From NCBI RefSeq assembly GCF_014194975.1, contig NZ_JACIAY010000001.1, positions 248,001 through 312,000 on the forward strand: DNA of 64,000 bases. The letters are read 5' to 3'. The first letter of the stretch is position 1, and every line of letters starts with the position of its first letter. Of the stretch, positions 55,284 through 64,000 are shown one piece after another. The notes below the pieces were generated by a model. It was not told the DNA's origin. It searched no databases and saw only the letters and a list, made by a program, of their open reading frames with translations. This DNA is from Sphingomonas sp. BK580. GTDB taxonomy: Bacteria; Pseudomonadota; Alphaproteobacteria; Sphingomonadales; Sphingomonadaceae. Made by a program: the position numbers and the translations under genes.

Positions 55284-56036
55284 TCAGCCCTCCTGGCCGT
55301 CGGTCGCGGGGGCATCGGCCGACGTGTCGGCCGGCGTGTTCGCCGCGCTGTTGTTGTTGGTCGCCGACTTGATCGACGCCGGGTACGGCGCGCTCTCGTG
55401 GCGGTCCTGCTTGACCGCGTCCTTGACGAACAGCCAGCCACCCTTCGAGCCGGGCACCGAGCCCTTCACGAAGATGAGGCCGCGCTCGACGTCGGTGCCG
55501 ACGATCTCGAGGTTCTGCTGGGTGCGGTTCTTGTCACCCATGTGGCCCGCCATCTTCTTGTTCTTGAAGACGCGGCCGGGATCCTGGCGATTACCGGTCG
55601 AACCGTGCGAGCGGTGCGACACCGACACGCCGTGGGTCGCGCGCAGACCGCCGAAGTTCCAGCGCTTCATCGCGCCGGCGAAGCCCTTGCCCTGGGTGCG
55701 GCCCTGGATGTCGACCAGCTGGCCGGCGACATAATGGTCCGCGGCGAGCTCGGCGCCGACGTCGAGGAGATTCTCCTCCGTCACGCGGAACTCGTGCACC
55801 ACCGCCTTGGGCTCCACCTCGGCCTTGCCGAAGTGGCCGCGCTGCGGCTTGGCGACATTCTTGCTCTTGGCGACACCTGCGCCGAGCTGGACGGCGGTGT
55901 AGCCGTCCCGGTCCTTCTCGCGACGGGCGACGACCTGAAGCGCCTCGATCTGCAGGACGGTGACCGGCACGTGGCGGCCGTCGTCCTGGAACAGGCGGGT
56001 CATCCCCATTTTCTTCGCGATCACGCCAGTACGCAT
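55284..56036 (-). CDS. rplC: 50S ribosomal protein L3
   Basis: This is a 250-residue protein from ATG 56036. The motifs are [62 protein letters not shown], and [26 protein letters not shown]. The last ~35 residues ([31 protein letters not shown]) are a low-complexity tail not seen in E. coli. It is separated from rpsJ by 327 nt. Confidence 0.96.
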   Translation of the reverse strand: MRTGVIAKKMGMTRLFQDDGRHVPVTVLQIEALQVVARREKDRDGYTAVQLGAGVAKSKNVAKPQRGHFGKAEVEPKAVVHEFRVTEENLLDVGAELAADHYVAGQLVDIQGRTQGKGFAGAMKRWNFGGLRATHGVSVSHRSHGSTGNRQDPGRVFKNKKMAGHMGDKNRTQQNLEIVGTDVERGLIFVKGSVPGSKGGWLFVKDAVKQDRHESAPYPASIKSATNNNSAANTPADTSADAPATDGQEG

Positions 56037-56232
56037 GATCCCTAGCTCCTTGACAGAGGCACCGCGAGGCCCATCCCCACGGTGCGTGTGATCCGTGCCT
56101 GGCGGCGCGGATCGGTCAGCCCGGAATGTGCGAAGCGTGCCCCCGTCCCGGGCTGGGCGCTTCCCCGAGGGGAAACAGACGGGAGACGCTGGCCCGGCCA
56201 CCCGAGAGCGGCCGGCGGTATCTCTGTCCTGT

Positions 56233-56325
56233 CGTCATGCCGGCGGCTGCCGGCACCTTCTGGCGAGGGATGGTCGCGAACGCGCCGCCCTCTCCGCAAA
56301 GATCCCGGCCTGGGCCGGGATGACG
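56233..56325. repeat. REP doublet in rplC-rpsJ gap
   Basis: CGTCATGCCGGCGGCTGCCGGC on the left and ATCCCGGCCTGGGCCGGGATGACG on the right bound 93 bp. The 327-nt gap otherwise holds GC-rich sequence without a recognised gene. Insertion between these two S10-operon genes is unusual. Confidence 0.7.
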
Positions 56326-56363
56326 CGGGAAGGATGACTCACCTCCCGCGAGAAGAGGCGCGC

Positions 56364-56672
56364 TTACGCGAGCTTGATCTCGACGTCAACACCGGCCGCG
56401 AGGTCGAGCTTCATCAGCGCGTCCACCGTCTGCGGGGTCGGCTGGACGATGTCGAGCATGCGCTTGTAGGTGCGGACCTCGAACTGCTCGCGCGACTTCT
56501 TGTCGATGTGCGGACCACGGTTGACCGTGAACTTCTCGATGCGCGTCGGCAGCGGGATAGGGCCACGGATGAGTGCGCCGGTGCGGCGCGCGGTGTCGGC
56601 GATGTCGCCGGTCGCCTGATCGAGCACGCGATGATCGAACGCCTTGAGGCGAATGCGGATGTTGCTGTCCAT
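56364..56672 (-). CDS. rpsJ: 30S ribosomal protein S10
   Basis: This 102-residue protein is also the NusE antitermination factor. The motifs are [62 protein letters not shown]. It starts at ATG 56672 and is the first gene of the S10 operon. The 267-nt gap to tuf contains a tuf terminator and a repeat doublet, and presumably the S10 promoter. Confidence 0.97.
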   Translation of the reverse strand: MDSNIRIRLKAFDHRVLDQATGDIADTARRTGALIRGPIPLPTRIEKFTVNRGPHIDKKSREQFEVRTYKRMLDIVQPTPQTVDALMKLDLAAGVDVEIKLA

Positions 56673-56711
56673 GATCCCTACCAATGCGAAAGAGCGGGGC
56701 ACTTCCTCTCC

Positions 56712-56793
56712 CGTCACTCCGGCCGAGACCGAAGCCCTGCTACGCTAGCGCTGACGCTGCCACCACAAGACCCCGGCCGAGACCGGGCTGACG
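56712..56793. repeat. REP doublet upstream of rpsJ
   Basis: CGTCACTCCGGCCGAGACC and CCCCGGCCGAGACCGGGCTGACG lie within 82 bp. Outer CGTCA...TGACG ends match the other doublets. It lies between the tuf terminator and rpsJ, where the operon promoter should be. Confidence 0.6.
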
Positions 56794-56858
56794 GGACGAG
56801 AGCACCTCTTGCTGTTCTCGAACCCAAAGCGAAGGCGCGGCCATAACCGCGCTCCCAT

Positions 56859-56900
56859 AAAAAGGCAACCGCCCGACGCACCATTCGGCGCATCGGGCGG
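56859..56900 (-). terminator. Rho-independent terminator after tuf
   Basis: On the minus strand a 14-bp stem with G-T pairs (56900-56887 with 56882-56869, loop of four) is followed by TTGCC and then TTTTT (56863-56859). It lies 39 nt after the tuf stop, separating the str-type operon from the S10 operon. Confidence 0.85.
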
Positions 56901-56939
56901 AACCTTTCGTGACGGGCCGGTGAACCGGCCCGGTACGAC

Positions 56940-58136
<1,197 letters not shown>

Positions 58137-58195
58137 TGTTTCCCTACCTTCTGATTTCCACTGGAGCCGCACTCAGGACTCGCCGTGAAGGCGGC

Positions 58196-58224
58196 CCCAT
58201 AGCGGCTCAATTCGCGTTGCGCAA
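58196..58224 (-). promoter_or_regulatory. Candidate tuf promoter
   Basis: On the minus strand TTGCGC (58224-58219) and TATGGG (58201-58196) are 17 nt apart, about 60 nt before the tuf ATG. The 217-nt fusA-tuf gap is long enough for a separate promoter. Assignment is by consensus spacing only. Confidence 0.35.
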
Positions 58225-58353
58225 ATCCCAGCCGTTTTCCGTCGGGGACGACGCGCGCGTGAATCGCGCGTCGGACGGGTTCGGCTGGCGCCGACCCGCC
58301 GGCCGGCCCCTCGGCGAGGAGGGCCAAGTCACCTTGCCCCTCCCGCCTCCGGC

Positions 58354-60447
<2,094 letters not shown>

Positions 60448-60467
60448 GATCGGGCTTCCTTAGCGAT

Positions 60468-60499
60468 GTGGGGAGCGCAGCGTACCGCCGGCTCCCCAC
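60468..60499. other. Stem-loop between rpsG and fusA
   Basis: GTGGGGAGC and its exact inverse GCTCCCCAC are separated by 14 nt. There is no T-tract, so RNA processing, stability or S7-type translational control is more likely than termination. Confidence 0.5.
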
Positions 60500-60554
60500 G
60501 ATATAGGTCAGTTCTGAGACGCTTCCAAGACAGGCCGCGTCCGCACCGCCAGTG

Positions 60555-61025
60555 TTACCAGCGGTAGTGCGAGAAGGCGCGGTTGGCCTCGGCCATGCGG
60601 TGCGTGTCCTCGCGCTTCTTCACCGCGTTGCCGCGGTTGTTCGAGGCGTCGAGCAGCTCGCCCGAGAGGCGCGCCGACATCGTGTTCTCGCTGCGGCCGC
60701 GCGCCGCGGTGATCAGCCAGCGGATCGCCAGCGCCTGCGCGCGCTCGGGACGGACCTCGACCGGGACCTGGTAGGTCGCACCGCCGACGCGGCGGCTGCG
60801 GACCTCGATACCCGGCTTGATGTTGTTCAGCGCGTCGTGGAACACGCCGATCGGCTCGCGCTTGGCGCGGGTCTCGACGGTGGTGAGCGCCGAATAGACG
60901 ATGCCCTCGGCGACCGACTTCTTACCGTCGAGCATGACCGAGTTCATGAACTTGGAGAGAACCTCATCCCCGTACACGGGATCAGGCAGGATTTCCCGCT
61001 TCTCGGGACGACGACGACGCGCCAT
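60555..61025 (-). CDS. rpsG: 30S ribosomal protein S7
   Basis: This is a 156-residue head assembly initiator. The motifs are [69 protein letters not shown] and [42 protein letters not shown]. It follows rpsL by 43 nt. Confidence 0.97.
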   Translation of the reverse strand: MARRRRPEKREILPDPVYGDEVLSKFMNSVMLDGKKSVAEGIVYSALTTVETRAKREPIGVFHDALNNIKPGIEVRSRRVGGATYQVPVEVRPERAQALAIRWLITAARGRSENTMSARLSGELLDASNNRGNAVKKREDTHRMAEANRAFSHYRW

Positions 61026-61068
61026 GTGATGTTACCTTTCAATCAGCTGGTGAGAATACGGGAGCGGC

Positions 61069-61440
61069 TTACTTCGGCCGCTTCGCACCGTACTTCGAGC
61101 GCGACTGGCGGCGGTCCTTGACGCCCTGCGTGTCGAGCACGCCGCGCAGCACGTGGTAGCGCACGCCCGGAAGGTCGCGCACACGGCCGCCGCGGATCAG
61201 CACCACCGAGTGCTCCTGCAGGTTGTGGCCCTCGCCCGGGATGTAGCTGATGACCTCGCGCTGGTTGGTCAGGCGGACCTTGGCCACCTTGCGCAGCGCC
61301 GAGTTCGGCTTCTTCGGGGTCGTGGTATAGACACGGGTGCAGACGCCGCGCTTCTGCGGGTTCTGCTCCATCGCAGGGACCTTGGACTTGGCCTTCTGCG
61401 GCTCGCGGCCCTTGCGGACCAGCTGGTTGATCGTCGGCAT
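61069..61440 (-). CDS. rpsL: 30S ribosomal protein S12
   Basis: This is a 123-residue decoding-centre protein. The motifs are [81 protein letters not shown]. The K43 and K88 region sequences are wild-type, so no streptomycin-resistance change is visible. rpoBC are not upstream in this window. Confidence 0.97.
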   Translation of the reverse strand: MPTINQLVRKGREPQKAKSKVPAMEQNPQKRGVCTRVYTTTPKKPNSALRKVAKVRLTNQREVISYIPGEGHNLQEHSVVLIRGGRVRDLPGVRYHVLRGVLDTQGVKDRRQSRSKYGAKRPK

Positions 61441-61648
61441 GAAGCCTTCACCTTATCTGGAGGTTACTTTGCTGGAGCCCTGACAAGACTTGGAATACGA
61501 AAAGGACCGTGCGGCAGCCGATGACGGCGGCCTCAGGCCCTTGATGCATCCAGCAATGTTCAAGCTTGCCGGGCGGAAGTCGCCTTCCACCCGAACGGAG
61601 GCGCCTATACGCGCGCCGGGCGCCCGGGTCAATCGCCCGCCGCGCCGC

Positions 61649-62002
61649 TCACTTGAGCGGGTCGTGCCCCCAGTTCATCAACGAGTAGCGCCAGTCGGAA
61701 TGATCCTTGTCCTTCGCCGGCCCGCCCTGGGCGAGGTGGCGATGAACGTAGCCCACCACCTTCTTCATGTGGGCGTAATCGTCGTCGGTGAGGTCCGCCT
61801 TCCTGGTCCGCTTCAGCTCGACGATGCGGCGGCCGGAGCGATGCCCGACACTCTCGCCGTCACCCTTGCCGTCCTCACCCTTCCAGCCGACGCGCTTGCT
61901 GTCGTCGCTGTCGAGGAAGTGCTCCAGCTCGGCCGGGGTCATGTTGACCGCCTCGCTGAAATCCCTGGCAATCTGGTCGTGATCGTCGTGCCGCTCAGCC
62001 AT
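61649..62002 (-). CDS. DUF3140 domain-containing protein
   Basis: This is a 117-residue acidic/basic cytosolic protein from ATG 62002, with GAGGAGAG upstream. The family pattern is FSEAVNMTPAELEHFLDSDDSKRVGWKGEDG, SVGHRSGRRIVELKRTRKADLTDDDYAHMKKVVGYVHRHLAQ and DWRYSLMNWGHDPLK. Members are suggested to bind DNA, but this is unproven. It lies between the amidohydrolase and rpsL. The 208-nt gap to rpsL should hold the rpsL promoter; I see no clear consensus. Confidence 0.88.
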   Translation of the reverse strand: MAERHDDHDQIARDFSEAVNMTPAELEHFLDSDDSKRVGWKGEDGKGDGESVGHRSGRRIVELKRTRKADLTDDDYAHMKKVVGYVHRHLAQGGPAKDKDHSDWRYSLMNWGHDPLK

Positions 62003-62046
62003 GTCGCTCTCCTCGCGCGATGAAAGCGCGAGGAGAGCGAAGGGTT

Positions 62047-63330
62047 TCACCTTACCTCGACGCCGCCCTTCACCACTGCCACCGGGTGTTCCAGCACGGA
62101 GACGTCGCGCAGCGGGTCACCGCGCACCGCGACGAGGTCGCCGTAACGCCCGACCGCGATCGCACCCACGTCGCCCTCGCGCCCGAGCGCGCGCGTGGCG
62201 CTGGTGGTGGCGGCGCGGATCGCGTCGAGCGGGGTCATGCCCCATTGCACCATCTTGGCGAACTGCTTGGCGTTGTCGCCGTGCGGATAGACCCCGGCGT
62301 CGGTGCCGAAGGTCATCGCCACGCCCATGCGGAAGGCGCGCTGGAAGGTCTGGCGCTGCTTGAGACCGATCACCCGCTCCTTGTCGAGGCTCTCCTGCTC
62401 GGTGCCGTTCTTGGTGCCGGTGGCGAGGATATAGTCGTCGTTGTAGATATCCATGTCGAACCAGGTCTTGTGCTCGATCGCGAGCTTCATCGCCTCGTCG
62501 GAGGCGAGGCTGACATGCTCGATCGTGTCGATGCCGGCGCGGATCGCTGCCTTGATCCCCTCGTCGCCGTGCGCGTGCGCCGCCACCTTGAGGTGGAGCA
62601 TGTGCGCCTCGTCCGCGATCGCACGCATCTCCTCCTCGCTGAGCTGCTGCCCGCCGACCGAGTCGCCCAGCGAGAAAACGCCGCCGGTGGCGCAGATCTT
62701 GATCACCTCGGCGCCATATTTGTGCAGCCATCTCACCTTGGCGCGCGCCTCCTCGGGCGAGTTGACCACCGAGGGCAGCTTCTTGTCGTAGGAGGGCGGC
62801 AGCGCATTGTCGTCGCAATGCCCACCGGTCGCACCGATGGCGTAGCCCGCGGGCACGATGCGCGGCCCGATCACCCAGCCGCCGTCGATCGCCTCCTTGA
62901 GCCCGATGTCCTGGAAGTCGCCCGCGCCGACGTTGCGCACGGTGGTGAAGCCGGCGCGCAGCGTCTTGGCGGCGTTGGCGACGCTCACCGCACCCCAGAA
63001 GCTGTCGGTGTATTTGAGCGTCTGATAGCCGCCGATCTCGGCCAGGCTGGTGAGATGGACGTGCATGTCGATCAGCCCGGGCACGAGCGTGACGTCGCCG
63101 AGATCGACCCGGCGCGCGCCGGCGGGAATGGCGGGCCGGCTCGCCCCCCCTGCGGCGACCGCGGCGATGCGGCCGTCGGTGACGACGATCACCGGGTCGC
63201 TCACGACGGCGCCCTTGTCGACGTCGAGCATGCGCGCCGCGGTGACGACCACGCTCTCCGCGCTCGCCGGCGCCGCGCCGGCGAGCGCGACGAAGGCCGC
63301 GGCGACCCGCGGCAGGACGGTCAGTCTCAT
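62047..63330 (-). CDS. Exported amidohydrolase family protein
   Basis: This is a 427-residue metal-dependent hydrolase with a signal peptide (VLPRVAAAFVALAGAAPASAE). The metal motif is H90-x-H92 (PGLIDMHVHL). Later ligands are in EVIKICATGG, VAAHAHGDEG, DTIEHVSL and TFGTDAGVYPHG, the pattern of the imidazolonepropionase/prolidase-like amidohydrolases. The C-terminal beta-sandwich has GAIAVGRYGDLVAVRGDPLRD. It is probably periplasmic and cleaves a cyclic amide or Xaa-Pro-type dipeptide; the substrate is not known. All metal ligands are present. Confidence 0.9.
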   Translation of the reverse strand: MRLTVLPRVAAAFVALAGAAPASAESVVVTAARMLDVDKGAVVSDPVIVVTDGRIAAVAAGGASRPAIPAGARRVDLGDVTLVPGLIDMHVHLTSLAEIGGYQTLKYTDSFWGAVSVANAAKTLRAGFTTVRNVGAGDFQDIGLKEAIDGGWVIGPRIVPAGYAIGATGGHCDDNALPPSYDKKLPSVVNSPEEARAKVRWLHKYGAEVIKICATGGVFSLGDSVGGQQLSEEEMRAIADEAHMLHLKVAAHAHGDEGIKAAIRAGIDTIEHVSLASDEAMKLAIEHKTWFDMDIYNDDYILATGTKNGTEQESLDKERVIGLKQRQTFQRAFRMGVAMTFGTDAGVYPHGDNAKQFAKMVQWGMTPLDAIRAATTSATRALGREGDVGAIAVGRYGDLVAVRGDPLRDVSVLEHPVAVVKGGVEVR

Positions 63331-63406
63331 AAGTGGTTCCCCTTCTTTTCCGGCACGATGGCTGAGTTGCGGCGGGGAAGGAAGAGGGCTGCGGCTGGTC
63401 GCGCCG

Positions 63407-64000
63407 TCAGTCCCGCAGCCGCTCGCTGAGGAAGGCGATCAGCGCCTCGACTCGCGCCGGCCGCAGCGCGCTGGGCGGGGTGAGCAGGTGCAGCCCGATC
63501 GGCGCCGGCGCCCAGTCCGGCATGATCTCCACGACCCGCCCCGCAGCGATCCCGGCGCCGACGATGAAGCCCGGCAGTCGCGCGATCCCGAGCCCCGCCT
63601 CGAGCGCGGGCACCAGCGCGTCGCCACTGTTCGCCGCGAGCGGTCCCTGCGCCTTGACTGACACCTCGGCACCGTCACGCGAGCGGAAGCGCCACGGGCC
63701 GGTCAGGTTGGTATAGCCCAGCAGCCGATGCTCGCCGAGCTGCGACGGGTGAGTCGGCGTACCGTGCGCCGCGAGATAGGCGGGCGCGGCGACGACATGC
63801 GCGGTGATCGTGCACAGCCGCCGCGCGCGGAGCGAGCTGTCGGGCAGGTCGGCGATCCGCAGCGCCACGTCGAACCCCTCGGCGACGATGTCGACGCGCG
63901 AGTCGGCGAGGTGGAGCTCGATCTCGATCGCGGGATGCGCGGCGAGGAAGTCGGCGACGACGGGGGCAACGTGCTTGAGCCCGAAGCTCATCGGCGCGGC
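63407..64000 (-). CDS. LysR family transcriptional regulator, partial (C-terminal effector domain)
   Basis: The frame runs off the right window edge, so the N-terminal helix-turn-helix is missing. The visible 197 residues begin AAPMSFGLKHVAPVVADFLAAHPAIEIELHLADSRVDIVAEGFDVALRIADLPDSSL and continue through LGIARLPGFIVGAGIAAGRVVEIMPDW. That is the LysR substrate-binding domain in the usual dimerisation layout. The target is unknown; it follows the amidohydrolase on the same strand by 76 nt upstream. Confidence 0.9.
   Translation of the reverse strand, partial: AAPMSFGLKHVAPVVADFLAAHPAIEIELHLADSRVDIVAEGFDVALRIADLPDSSLRARRLCTITAHVVAAPAYLAAHGTPTHPSQLGEHRLLGYTNLTGPWRFRSRDGAEVSVKAQGPLAANSGDALVPALEAGLGIARLPGFIVGAGIAAGRVVEIMPDWAPAPIGLHLLTPPSALRPARVEALIAFLSERLRD

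Overview
The window is a 64-kb chromosomal segment of a very GC-rich alphaproteobacterium, most likely a Sphingomonas or close Sphingomonadaceae relative. The evidence is the GcrA cell-cycle regulator, the UrcA, DUF6356, DUF3140 and UbiK proteins, several-hundred-residue TonB receptors next to glycosidase and LacI genes, and an alphaproteobacterial ribosomal cluster (secY-adk-rpsM-rpsK-rpoA-rplQ, with no rpsD). No tRNA, rRNA, CRISPR array, prophage or IS transposase was seen.

Layout. 1-8.6 kb is a nutrient-uptake and degradation island: a 5'-truncated TonB receptor gene translationally coupled to lacI (minus), a LacI-type operator, a divergent Tat-exported GH3 beta-glucosidase, a second complete TonB receptor with a terminator, and a Sel1/prolyl-4-hydroxylase protein. 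8.6-13.5 kb holds a large type I-secreted RTX subtilase with an I78 protease-inhibitor gene next to it, small membrane proteins and an Lrp regulator. 13.5-31 kb is mixed housekeeping: proC, YbjN, UbiK, TspO, TlyA, an RBBP9-type hydrolase, UrcA, a membrane-tethered winged-helix regulator, DUF1275, parE, a beta-barrel protein, gcrA, an ABC-2 permease, an alpha/beta hydrolase plus GFA pair, YitT, asd and a DPP4-like S9 peptidase. 31-40.3 kb carries ffh, rpsP, rimM, trmD, rplS and valS. The usual rpsP-rimM-trmD-rplS operon is split by a divergent thioredoxin-reductase-like gene and a vapBC toxin-antitoxin pair whose toxin stop codon overlaps the trmD start. 40.4-61.4 kb is the rpsL-rpsG-fusA-tuf / S10 / spc / alpha supercluster, all on the minus strand. 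61.6-64 kb has DUF3140, an amidohydrolase and a truncated LysR regulator.

Two structural themes run through the window. First, many intergenic gaps contain paired, inverted palindromes (REP doublets), and five of them are nearly constant in length (95-97 bp, ends CGTCAT...ATGAC). Several sit inside the ribosomal supercluster. Second, hairpins with T-tracts that look like intrinsic terminators lie between adjacent ribosomal genes (rpsQ|rplN, rpmD|rplO, rpsM|rpsK), which suggests attenuation or separate transcripts within what is usually a continuous operon.

The most unusual items are the vapBC-trmD coupling, the ribosomal punctuation hairpins, the urcA leader hairpin that buries its Shine-Dalgarno sequence, an acidic 50-residue frame overlapping the apparent 5' end of rimM, the RTX subtilase with its neighbouring inhibitor, and the RGG-rich extension on ribosomal protein S5.
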